DNA of 64,000 nucleotides, from assembly GCF_002150035.1 (NCBI RefSeq), contig NZ_NETS01000011.1:682001-746000 (forward strand). Direction: 5' to 3'. This DNA is from Leptospira venezuelensis (GTDB lineage: Bacteria > Spirochaetota > Leptospiria > Leptospirales > Leptospiraceae). The first letter of the stretch is position 1. Every line of letters starts with the position of its first letter. Positions 18,119 to 25,905 of this stretch are shown here, piece by piece. The position numbers were made by a program, and so were the translations under genes. The notes under the pieces were generated by a model. The model did not search any database. It saw only the letters and a list, made by a program, of their open reading frames with translations, and was not told the DNA's origin.

Positions 18119-18190
18119 TAAGATTACACACAGACCACAGAAGCCAAGGATCTTGAAAACTCCGAGTTCTCAGTGAGCTCTGTGTAAAAT
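18119..18190. repeat. Intergenic inverted repeat, CACAGA variant
   Basis: The left part is ACACACAGACCACAGAAG and the right part CTCAGTGAGCTCTGTGTAAA, which are imperfectly complementary. This is a diverged relative of the CACGCAGAG elements at 2267 and 4937, most like the copy at 29223. Confidence 0.5.
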
Positions 18191-18193
18191 ATT

Positions 18194-18907
18194 TTACGTG
18201 TAAAATTTCACTAAATCGGAAACTTCCTCTCTCGGTGTATGAAACTTATTTAATGTTGAGTCGGGCTTAGGATAACCCAGACTTAGGCCGCAGACAATTT
18301 TTTCTGATTCTGATAGACCTAATTCTTTTCGGACCACTTCCGGAAAGGCAGATAATGCAGCCTGGGGAACAGTTCCTAGTCCGTAACTTCTGGCAAGAAG
18401 CATAACTGTATTCAAGAAACATCCGATGTCCAATGCGATATAAAAATTAAGTTCGAATTCAGTCGTGATAAATACTGCTGTAGGAGCTCCAAAAAACTCG
18501 AAATTCCGAAGCATAAACTTATCTCTCGCTTCTTTGTCTTTTCTTTCAATACCCGCTGCACCATATATCTTCATTCCAAGATCAAACATTCTACGTTTCG
18601 CATCCGCAGGAAAACCGGTTGGCCAAATCGTATCAGGCACTGGAGTTTCGGACTGTTTTGCTCTTTCTTGTAATAGTTCCGCCATTCTATCTCGTCTAGA
18701 GCCACTCACCACATGCACCTTCCAAGGTTGGCTGTTTTTCCAACTTGGAGCACGCAGAGATTTAGAGAATAATTCCTTTAATACGGAATCTTCTACAGGT
18801 TTAGAAAGATAGTCCCGGATACTGTGGCGGGTAAAGATTGCCTCTTCCACACTGGAAGCAATTCCTGAAATATCAATGGATTCGGTTTCTGAGGATAAAG
18901 AAGACAT
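18194..18907 (-). CDS. Nitroreductase family protein
   Basis: A 237-residue flavin oxidoreductase. The ATG at 18907 is chosen because GGAGG lies 6 bases before it; the frame stays open upstream but without a ribosome site. TRHSIRDYLSKPVE (about 26-39) is the FMN-binding Arg-rich start. SLRAPSWKNSQPWKVHVVSG is the second FMN motif, and YGLGTVPQAAL and SLGYPKP close the domain. It is likely to reduce nitro or quinone compounds with NAD(P)H. It is divergent from the TetR gene at 19014 with a perfect palindrome between them, so it is probably repressed by that regulator and induced by a toxic substrate. Confidence 0.9.
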   Translation of the reverse strand: MSSLSSETESIDISGIASSVEEAIFTRHSIRDYLSKPVEDSVLKELFSKSLRAPSWKNSQPWKVHVVSGSRRDRMAELLQERAKQSETPVPDTIWPTGFPADAKRRMFDLGMKIYGAAGIERKDKEARDKFMLRNFEFFGAPTAVFITTEFELNFYIALDIGCFLNTVMLLARSYGLGTVPQAALSAFPEVVRKELGLSESEKIVCGLSLGYPKPDSTLNKFHTPREEVSDLVKFYT

Positions 18908-18971
18908 ATAGACCTCCGATTTAGACTTGCATTTTAACAAATTTCGGTCTTTCTGGAATAAGAAAGGACCG

Positions 18972-18987
18972 GACAGACAAGTCTGTC
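18972..18987. promoter_or_regulatory. Palindromic TetR operator
   Basis: GACAGAC-AA-GTCTGTC has perfect 7-bp arms and lies between the divergent nitroreductase and TetR genes. The ACAGAC...GTCTGT form resembles operators of the LmrA/YxaF branch of TetR proteins. Confidence 0.7.
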
Positions 18988-19013
18988 TGTTATTCAACCC
19001 CAGGAAGAAAAAA

Positions 19014-19613
19014 ATGTCAACCAAAGAAAAAGGAGTAAAAGATAGGATTTTGGAAACTGCGGTTCGACTTTTCCAAACCCAAGGGTATGGGAACACAGGG
19101 ATCAACCAGATCATCCAAGAATCTCAGACTGCAAAGGCAAGCTTTTACGATTACTACCCCTCTAAGGATTCTTTAGGAAAGGCATACATAGAATTTTACG
19201 GAAAGGAACAGCTCGTATTATTAGAAAAGTTACAGTCCAGATCGGAGAATGCGCGGGACTTTATCCAAGCCTGGACCCATATCCTAAGAAGACAAACCAG
19301 GAACAGTGAGTTTGCAGGTTGCCCAATGGCAAACACCGCAGCTCAAATTGCATCCACTTCTCCTTCCATCTCGGAAGAAGTTAAAAAATTGGCCCTACGG
19401 ACAGTAGACTTTCTTTCTATCTATTTAAAAGAAATGCAAAAGAAGGGACAAGGACAGATACCAAAGACCGCGGACACACAAACCTTGGCTCGAAAGATAT
19501 TCGCTTGTTACGAAGGTGTATTACAGATCTGGAAACTGACTGGAAAAATTTCTGCGTTAGACGATTTACCGGAGATGGTAGATGCGATCATTAAAAGTTC
19601 AGGAAAGAAGTGA
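19014..19613 (+). CDS. TetR/AcrR family transcriptional regulator
   Basis: A 199-residue regulator. The ATG at 19014 is preferred because an AGGAAG-type site precedes it and the product then begins MSTKEKGVKDRILETAVRLF, the normal TetR start; the frame is open upstream to 18927. The helix-turn-helix runs to SFYDYYPSKDSLGKAYI. The ligand domain has FAGCPMANTAAQIAS, the same GCP motif as the paralogue at 4338. It probably represses the divergent nitroreductase and itself through the palindrome at 18972-18987. Confidence 0.87.
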   Translation: MSTKEKGVKDRILETAVRLFQTQGYGNTGINQIIQESQTAKASFYDYYPSKDSLGKAYIEFYGKEQLVLLEKLQSRSENARDFIQAWTHILRRQTRNSEFAGCPMANTAAQIASTSPSISEEVKKLALRTVDFLSIYLKEMQKKGQGQIPKTADTQTLARKIFACYEGVLQIWKLTGKISALDDLPEMVDAIIKSSGKK

Positions 19614-19620
19614 ATGATCC

Positions 19621-19640
19621 CCTCCGCTCGGAAGCGGAGG
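19621..19640. terminator. Hairpin between convergent genes
   Basis: The arms CCTCCGCT and AGCGGAGG enclose a 4-base loop, between the TetR stop and the end of the convergent lipoprotein gene. There is no clear U-tract on either strand, so termination is only probable. Confidence 0.5.
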
Positions 19641-19655
19641 AAATCGATTTTCAAA

Positions 19656-20189
19656 TTAATTGCGTTCGATTGTTGCAGCAGGAGCTGTAGTTCCAACAAT
19701 GTATAGCAAGAAATAATAAGAACCGGGAGCATTATCATTAGTCCATACATATGGCCCAGCACCGTTTCGGTTTGTGCTATTGAAAGGAACAAATCCATCT
19801 ACAATAGTAGATTCTGCTAAAGGACAGTCAGCACTTTCATAAACGACCGGCTCATCTCCTCCGGCTTCTGGATTTGCAATTACATCGACTCCAGTAAATG
19901 TTACGGTGTCACCATTCTGCATGCCTAAAGCTTCTACAATTGCAATAGGGTGATTCACGAATGGGATTCTTCCCCAGATTACACTAGTAGCACCAGCCCC
20001 TTCTATTGCACGAGTACGGTTTACGCCTACTGATGCTTTACCTGGGAAGGCTACTAAACAATCTCCCCCACCGCCAAGTGCGTTTAATAGCGCTAAGTTT
20101 GTTAGGTCGCTACCATCTTCCTTTTTACAATCCACGAAAGAAGCCGAGAGCAAAAGTACCAATAATAACCATATAGCTTTTTGTTTCAT
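19656..20189 (-). CDS. Putative lipoprotein of unknown function
   Basis: A 177-residue protein with an N-terminal hydrophobic signal followed by SASFVDCKKEDGSD. Cys22 would be the lipid attachment site, although Asp at -1 is unusual for a lipobox. A Leptospira-style linker (LTNLALLNALGGGG) follows, then a beta-rich domain with NGDTVTFTGVDVIANPEAGG and PYVWTNDNAPGSYYFLLYIVG, which looks like an immunoglobulin-type fold. I do not recognise a family. It is transcribed alone, convergent with the TetR gene. Confidence 0.7.
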   Translation of the reverse strand: MKQKAIWLLLVLLLSASFVDCKKEDGSDLTNLALLNALGGGGDCLVAFPGKASVGVNRTRAIEGAGATSVIWGRIPFVNHPIAIVEALGMQNGDTVTFTGVDVIANPEAGGDEPVVYESADCPLAESTIVDGFVPFNSTNRNGAGPYVWTNDNAPGSYYFLLYIVGTTAPAATIERN

Positions 20190-20346
20190 TTTAGGTTGTC
20201 TCCACAGAACAGTCGTTCCTAATACTCTTTTTCAAGAACGGGTCTGAGTTTCAATCTCAATATTTAAACAAAGAAAGAAATTGATGTTAATTACTGTCAA
20301 TTTGTCTCAATATTTGGAAAAAAAGTCAGGTTTCTTTACTTTTTTG

Positions 20347-21390
20347 CTAAGCGATGGAACCGCCACAGGATGAACCTGCACCAGCGGTACATCCATAACA
20401 ATGTTGGTGTAATAAGATCTCTCTGGAATCCAATACGGATTTGTTGAATTCTGAAATTTTGGAGATCTTCCCTTCTATCTTCATATCCAACATTTGGTTA
20501 AAATCGCAATCATATAGACTTCCTTCCCAACCTACACTTAATGTGTTACGGCACATAACGCCTGTAGCAGCTACTGGATTAAAAGCAGTTACTAATTTTT
20601 CTAAATAAGCCTCTAAGTTGCCGCTTTCGAGTAAGGATTCCAAAAATCTGCTAATTGGCATATTGGAAAGAGCAAATAAAGAATTGAATTGAACATCGTA
20701 GATCTGCTTCAATTCCTTTTTAAAATCGTTCTCTAACGTGGATTGCCCTCCTGCAAGAAAAGAGCCCACAGGATTATAAACTAAATTTAATATAAGATCG
20801 GAACCAGGAATACCGTATCCGATAGAATTCAATTTTCTTAATGCTTCAATAGAACGGTCGAATACACCTTCTCCTCTTTGAGCATCCGTTCTTCTTTTCT
20901 GGAAATAAGGGAGACTTGAAACCACTTCCACCTTATGTTTCGCGAAAAATTCAGGAAGGTCTTTGTATTTTTCTCCAGCCAGAAGAATGGTAAGATTGCA
21001 ACGGATCATGATCTTCTTCCCTAATTTGGAAGCTTCTTCCACGAACCATCTAAAATTAGGATTCATCTCAGGAGCTCCTCCTGTGATATCCAAAGTATTC
21101 ACACCGGGAGTTGCTAAGGCCACCAGACATTCTTCCATGGTTTCCTTGCTCATGATCTCCCTGCGATCCGGACCGGCATCCACATGACAATGTTTGCAGG
21201 TCTGGTTGCAGAGTTTCCCCACGTTCACTTGTAGTATGTCCACCCCGGTAGGGCGCAAAGGATAGAGTGCCGCTTCTTTTAATTTATCTGAAAAACTAGG
21301 CAGACCCAATTTTCCGGAAACTTCCGTAAGAATTTTCAATTGTTCTTTGGAAGAAGCGAGCTCGCTCCCTCTTGCTAATAGGGATTTCAT
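20347..21390 (-). CDS. arsS: Arsenosugar biosynthesis radical SAM protein ArsS
   Basis: A 347-residue radical SAM enzyme. CNQTCKHC (62-69) is the CxxxCxxC cluster motif, followed by TGGAPEMNP as the SAM-contact GGxP motif. The C-terminus is Cys-rich (HQHCYGCTAGAGSSCGG), typical of the ArsS/DUF3641 type. Relatives are selenoproteins in some bacteria; here the position in SSC is an ordinary TGT Cys codon. ArsS joins an adenosyl group to a methylated arsenical on the way to arsenosugars. It lies 14 bp after the AhpD-like gene and is last in a three-gene operon. No ArsM methyltransferase is in the window. Confidence 0.85.
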   Translation of the reverse strand: MKSLLARGSELASSKEQLKILTEVSGKLGLPSFSDKLKEAALYPLRPTGVDILQVNVGKLCNQTCKHCHVDAGPDRREIMSKETMEECLVALATPGVNTLDITGGAPEMNPNFRWFVEEASKLGKKIMIRCNLTILLAGEKYKDLPEFFAKHKVEVVSSLPYFQKRRTDAQRGEGVFDRSIEALRKLNSIGYGIPGSDLILNLVYNPVGSFLAGGQSTLENDFKKELKQIYDVQFNSLFALSNMPISRFLESLLESGNLEAYLEKLVTAFNPVAATGVMCRNTLSVGWEGSLYDCDFNQMLDMKIEGKISKISEFNKSVLDSREILLHQHCYGCTAGAGSSCGGSIA

Positions 21391-21404
21391 ACTTTAGAAA
21401 CTCC

Positions 21405-21746
21405 TTATAAACCGAGTTCTTTTACTTTGTTTAATGCTTGTACGCTATGAACAAGAGTAGCTCCACCTCGGATCGCTGCTCCCACGTGGATCGCTTCCCA
21501 GATCTGTTCTTCGGTTACACCTTTTTCTACAGTATCAGTTGTGTAAGCGTCAATACAATAAGGACATTGTACAACATGGGCAACTGCAAGAGCGATTAAT
21601 GATTTTTCTTTAGCAGATAAGGCTCCATCCGCAAAAACTGCTCCGTAATAATCAAAAAATTTTTTTGCTAGATCAGGCTCGAATTCTCCTATATTCCCGA
21701 ATTTTTTTAGATCTTCCGGCTTGTAATAAGTTGTTTCCTGCGCCAC
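21405..21746 (-). CDS. Arsenosugar-associated AhpD-like (carboxymuconolactone decarboxylase family) protein
   Basis: A 113-residue helical protein with the AhpD-type redox motif CPYC (about 61-64) followed by IDAYTTDTVEKGVTEEQ and the downstream helix AIRGGATLVHSVQAL. It is short, as in the peroxidase-like partner that accompanies ArsS in other bacteria. It could reduce or carry a thiol intermediate, but its role in the pathway is not established. The tight spacing to arsS (14 bp) and DUF4395 (21 bp) supports one operon. Confidence 0.82.
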   Translation of the reverse strand: MAQETTYYKPEDLKKFGNIGEFEPDLAKKFFDYYGAVFADGALSAKEKSLIALAVAHVVQCPYCIDAYTTDTVEKGVTEEQIWEAIHVGAAIRGGATLVHSVQALNKVKELGL

Positions 21747-21767
21747 AAAAGGCCTCCATCGTTTAAT

Positions 21768-22253
21768 TTATTTTTTAATCGCGAATTGGATATTATTGCA
21801 CTTCTCGCAGACTTCCTCAGGAATCCATCCCCATTGTATCAGAAATCCGAAAACAAAACAACCTGCACAGAATCCCAAAATAGATTCTAAACTTGCAAAA
21901 ATTACAAGAACTCCAAGAACAACTTGGAATGAGAATACTTGTCCGAAGAATAATAGTATGAATGCAGTTCCGCTAAAGATAACTCCCACAAATTGAGCGA
22001 ATCTTTTAGGAGGGCCTGCCACTGTTTTGGACCCAAGACCAAGTAACGGTACGATCCCATGTATAGCGAGTTTTGCAAACAGTGAGAACTTAGGCCCGTA
22101 CAATACTCTAGCGGAAAATCCGTAGAACAAAGCTCCCGCTAACCAAAGCGATTGCGTAATTATCGCGGCCAAACTTAAGATGACAACAAGGCCCGCAACG
22201 GTCCTAGCCGCATATTCATTAACAGTGTCTGGGAAATTACCAATTCGAATCAT
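21768..22253 (-). CDS. DUF4395 membrane protein
   Basis: A 161-residue protein with about four transmembrane helices. It shows the DUF4395 features: an N-terminal VNEYAARTVAG, the short loop VAGPPKRFAQFVG and the late cysteine motif FCAGCFVFGF. The C-terminus adds CEKC. The paired cysteines hint at metal or thiol chemistry at the membrane. It is first in the operon with the AhpD-like protein and ArsS, so a part in arsenic or thiol handling is likely; the function is unknown. Confidence 0.8.
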   Translation of the reverse strand: MIRIGNFPDTVNEYAARTVAGLVVILSLAAIITQSLWLAGALFYGFSARVLYGPKFSLFAKLAIHGIVPLLGLGSKTVAGPPKRFAQFVGVIFSGTAFILLFFGQVFSFQVVLGVLVIFASLESILGFCAGCFVFGFLIQWGWIPEEVCEKCNNIQFAIKK

Positions 22254-22324
22254 TCTTTCTTGCCCAATACCTTTTCGCCTAGTTAGACCAATACATCTGA
22301 GAACTCAAGAATATTTTCGCTATA

Positions 22325-23737
22325 TTGAACAAAATGGTTAATATAATTGTACGAGATATAAATAACTGGCGGCTAAATGTAGGCACTTCTACAATTTTAC
22401 TCCTTTGGGCACTTCCACTCGCACTATTCCCATTGTTTTTCCAAAGGAGTGATATCTGGCAACTCTCTGGAGCATTCTTCCTTAGCCTGAGCTTCTACTT
22501 TGTATTCCTAAAATTCTTTTCGGACAGAAGAGAGAAAATCGGGGTCTGGGCAGGGATCTTACTGAGGGTTTGCTTCCTATTCACTCCCGTATTTTTGTCG
22601 GAAGATACATTTCGTTTTTTATGGGATGGTCTTTTAGTTTCGGAAGGTATCTCCCCTTATTCGGAACTTCCTATAAATATAAAATTGGGATTCGACCAAA
22701 ACTTGGAGAAGGAACTACTCTCCAAAATGAATTCTCCCAATTATTACTCTGTTTATCCACCCGTACTGCAGTTTTTATTTTTGGTTCCGGTATTCTTCTT
22801 AAAAAGAGGACTTTCCATTTTCTGGGCGATCTCTATCTGGAAAGGTATTTTAATTTTATTTGAATTAGGAATTCTTTATATATTTTCAAAAAGAAAAAAA
22901 GAAGAAGGGTCCGGGAATTTTCTCACATACTGGCTCCATCCACTCGTGCTATGGGAAGGAATTGGAAATGGTCATCCGGAGCCTATCCTATTTTTCTTTG
23001 TATTCTTAGGAATACTCTCTTGGGAAAAGGAAAAAGTTTTGAGCGGAATTGTATTTTATATAACTTCCATCCTAACTAAAATACTTCCTCTACTCGCCCT
23101 GCCCTTTTTGTTTTTCTATTGGTGTAGAAGGTCCACTGGTCGCAAAATTCTATTGTTATTCAGTGCAAGTTTTATAATATTCGGATCTACATTTGGTTGG
23201 TTTTTATTTTCAGAAGCTGGAGAAAAAATTTTAGAAGAACATTGGAGAAAAGGAATAGGAGTCTATTTTACTTTATTCGAATTCCATGGAGGATTTTACT
23301 ATCTTCTGAAAAATTTAATCAGGCACACTTGGTATCCATACTCTACAGGAATTTTATTAGGTATTTTAAGTATCTTTACAATTTCTTTTTATTCTTTCAG
23401 AACTTCTAAAATCGAAACAAAGAACAAAACAATTTTTCTCCTTACAGTCTGGATCCATTTATGTGGAATTTATTATTTGTTTTCGAGCACTGTACATCCT
23501 TGGTATTTTCTTCCAATCCTAGCAGCTTCAGTTTTTACAAAAATGATTTGGCCTTTAGTTGCTTCTTCTATTTGGATATTATCTTATTCCACTTATTCTT
23601 CTTATCCATATTACGATAGGGACTGGGTCCTGATCCTAGAACATTCTCTTGTAATTGGGACCTTCTTCTTTGAAAATTTTCTCTTGCTTAAAGAAAGGAG
23701 AAAACGAATATATTTCGAAAATTCTAGCTCTTGTTAG
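22325..23737 (+). CDS. GT-C fold membrane glycosyltransferase
   Basis: An integral membrane protein of about 470 residues with some ten to twelve hydrophobic segments. The first lumenal loop has SEDTFRFLWDGLLVSEGISPY (about 96-116), the acidic-plus-RFxWDG motif of polyprenyl-phosphate-dependent mannosyl- and related transferases. YYSVYPPVLQ follows, and HPLVLWEGIGNGHPEP is the second conserved loop. It probably adds a sugar from a lipid carrier to an envelope polymer on the outer face of the inner membrane. The frame may start at the TTG 22325 or the ATG 22334; neither has a clear ribosome site. Confidence 0.78.
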   Translation: MNKMVNIIVRDINNWRLNVGTSTILLLWALPLALFPLFFQRSDIWQLSGAFFLSLSFYFVFLKFFSDRREKIGVWAGILLRVCFLFTPVFLSEDTFRFLWDGLLVSEGISPYSELPINIKLGFDQNLEKELLSKMNSPNYYSVYPPVLQFLFLVPVFFLKRGLSIFWAISIWKGILILFELGILYIFSKRKKEEGSGNFLTYWLHPLVLWEGIGNGHPEPILFFFVFLGILSWEKEKVLSGIVFYITSILTKILPLLALPFLFFYWCRRSTGRKILLLFSASFIIFGSTFGWFLFSEAGEKILEEHWRKGIGVYFTLFEFHGGFYYLLKNLIRHTWYPYSTGILLGILSIFTISFYSFRTSKIETKNKTIFLLTVWIHLCGIYYLFSSTVHPWYFLPILAASVFTKMIWPLVASSIWILSYSTYSSYPYYDRDWVLILEHSLVIGTFFFENFLLLKERRKRIYFENSSSC

Positions 23738-23746
23738 GAATCATCC

Positions 23747-25051
23747 ATGCTATCCAAACATTTCGAAACCCTTTCAAACACCTTGGAAAAAGAGATCCTA
23801 GCCAGCGAACAGATCCGAAGTAAGATCCTTTTAGCGGCTTTCGCATTTGCAGCAGTTTCCTGGAGTATCCTATTCCTATTTTTAAAAGAGGAATTTAACC
23901 AGAGCACCGGGATAGATTTTCCATTTGAAGTACTGATAGGAGCATTGGCATTTGGAACAGTTTACGAATTCGGATTCTTAAAATTACTGAATTATCTAAA
24001 AGCAAACGGATTTAAACTTCCACTTCTACCCAGATTCGGGAATACGCTCATAGAAACATCCCTTCCTGGGATCATATTATTCATTCTAATCCAAAAACAT
24101 TCTCACCCGGTAGTTCCTTTAAACTCCCCTATTTCAAATCTATATTTAATTTTCATAATACTTTCTGTTCTCAGAATGGAGTTTGGACTTTCGCTTTTCA
24201 CAGGAGCTATTGCTGCAATCCAATACTTAGTCACTGGTTTGTTCTTCGTGCCTGAGTCCCCTCTGGACGGAGAATCTGCATATAGTTTCTTCTATTCTAA
24301 GATTCCAACTTATATGCGCTCAGGATTATTTTTAGCGTCGGGGATCGTGGCAGGACTAGTAGGCCTAAGACTCAAAAAGGTATTAAAAAACTCAGTAGAA
24401 CGTTTAGAAGAAAGGAACGAAATTTTGGGAATGTTTGGACAATATGTTTCTCCATCTGTCGTGGATAAACTGATGAGCCAAAAAGCGGATACCGCATCCG
24501 AAAACAAGGATGTATGTGTAATGTTTTTGGATATTCGTAACTTCACAAAATTTTCGGAGGATAAAAGTCCTTCAGAAGTAATCTCTTACCTAAATACTCT
24601 TTTCGAAGATATGATAGAGATTGTGAACAAACATAATGGTATCATTAATAAATTTTTGGGAGATGGATTTATGGCAGTATTCGGAGCACCTCTCTCAGAC
24701 AATGGAAAAGATGCAAAAAATGCAGTTTCTGCTTCGTTAGAAATTCAGAAAAAAGTAATAGAAATGAATATCTCCGGCAAAATCCCTGAAACAAAAATCG
24801 GAATAGGTTTACATTTCGGAGAAGCAATGACAGGAAGTGTAGGTTCTTCTCAAAGAAAAGAGTACACAATCATCGGAGATACTGTCAATCTAGCTTCTAG
24901 AGTGGAACAATTGAACAAAGATTTTGGAAGTGAAATTTTAGCGACAGATACAGTTTATGAACATGTAAAACATTTCTTAGAGGCAGAGTCCCTTCCCCCT
25001 GTAAAGGTAAAAGGAAGAGAAAAAGAAGTCCTAATTTACAAATTAACTTAA
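23747..25051 (+). CDS. Membrane-anchored class III adenylate/guanylate cyclase
   Basis: A 434-residue protein. The N-terminal half has about six transmembrane helices, then a short coiled linker (about 205-225), then a class III cyclase domain. CVMFLDIRNFTKFSED gives the first metal-binding Asp, NKFLGDGFMAVFGAP the second, and KEYTIIGDTVNLASRVEQLNK the substrate-specifying and transition-state region with Asp, Asn and Arg. All catalytic positions look intact, so it should make cAMP (or cGMP). It lies 9 bp downstream of the glycosyltransferase gene and its stop overlaps the next start (TAATG). Confidence 0.9.
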   Translation: MLSKHFETLSNTLEKEILASEQIRSKILLAAFAFAAVSWSILFLFLKEEFNQSTGIDFPFEVLIGALAFGTVYEFGFLKLLNYLKANGFKLPLLPRFGNTLIETSLPGIILFILIQKHSHPVVPLNSPISNLYLIFIILSVLRMEFGLSLFTGAIAAIQYLVTGLFFVPESPLDGESAYSFFYSKIPTYMRSGLFLASGIVAGLVGLRLKKVLKNSVERLEERNEILGMFGQYVSPSVVDKLMSQKADTASENKDVCVMFLDIRNFTKFSEDKSPSEVISYLNTLFEDMIEIVNKHNGIINKFLGDGFMAVFGAPLSDNGKDAKNAVSASLEIQKKVIEMNISGKIPETKIGIGLHFGEAMTGSVGSSQRKEYTIIGDTVNLASRVEQLNKDFGSEILATDTVYEHVKHFLEAESLPPVKVKGREKEVLIYKLT

Positions 25052-25779
25052 TGCAAACTCCTAAATCACATTACGAAAACTTCTTAGCTCAAAAATATTC
25101 CTGGATGTTGGGAGATCTTTCTTCGAAAGAAAAGGAACAATTAGAATTATTCAGATCCTTCGAAATTTCTCCCCAAGGAAATGGAGTCGCTTGGGATCTA
25201 GGAGCAGGCAGCGGAATACAATCCATTCCATTGGAAGAATTAGGATTTCAGGTCTTAGCAATTGACTTCAGCGAAAAATTATTATCGGAGATCAAGGACA
25301 GAAAATCGGACACAAAGATCAGAACCAAAGTTGCAGATATTAGATCTAGAGACTTATACCAAGGAGTTTCTCCGGAAATCCTTTTATGTATGGGAGATAC
25401 GATCACTCATTTAGAATCAGAAAAAGATTGGGAGACTACTATAAGTCTTTGGTCTAGTTTCCTTTCTCCAGGAAGTAAATTAATTTTAGGTTATCGAGAT
25501 CTGAGCCATGGAAAGCCGGGAGAAAAAAGTATTTTTGTAGTCCGTTCAGATGAATCCCAAATTTTCTCATGCCAATTACAATTCTTTCAAGATAAAGTTG
25601 ATATTACGGATATATTTCATGAAAAGACTGATAAAGGTTGGTCTGTTTCTTCCAGTTCGTATAACAAACTCATACTTCCGATAGATGATTTGATCAAAAC
25701 TATATCATATAAAAATTTTGAACTGAAAAGAAAGGATGAGAAAAACGGGATGAATTTTTTACTTTTCGAAAAGCTTTAA
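25051..25779 (+). CDS. Class I SAM-dependent methyltransferase
   Basis: A 242-residue protein with a Rossmann methyltransferase core: VAWDLGAGSGIQSIPLEELG (48-67) is motif I, VLAIDFSEKLL is motif II, and LLCMGDTITHL fits motif IV. The substrate is unknown; the short form resembles small-molecule methylases. Its ATG shares one base with the cyclase stop codon, so the genes are translationally coupled. Confidence 0.85.
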   Translation: MQTPKSHYENFLAQKYSWMLGDLSSKEKEQLELFRSFEISPQGNGVAWDLGAGSGIQSIPLEELGFQVLAIDFSEKLLSEIKDRKSDTKIRTKVADIRSRDLYQGVSPEILLCMGDTITHLESEKDWETTISLWSSFLSPGSKLILGYRDLSHGKPGEKSIFVVRSDESQIFSCQLQFFQDKVDITDIFHEKTDKGWSVSSSSYNKLILPIDDLIKTISYKNFELKRKDEKNGMNFLLFEKL

Positions 25780-25905
25780 TTGGACCCTAGTTCTTAGAAT
25801 CCGTTCCTTTTTAGAGTTATATTTAAGAGTTCCTTTTTCTCAAAAACCATTCGACAAGTCCGGACTGACTGGGAATTTGTTCGTATCCTTGCCCGGAACC
25901 CTTCC

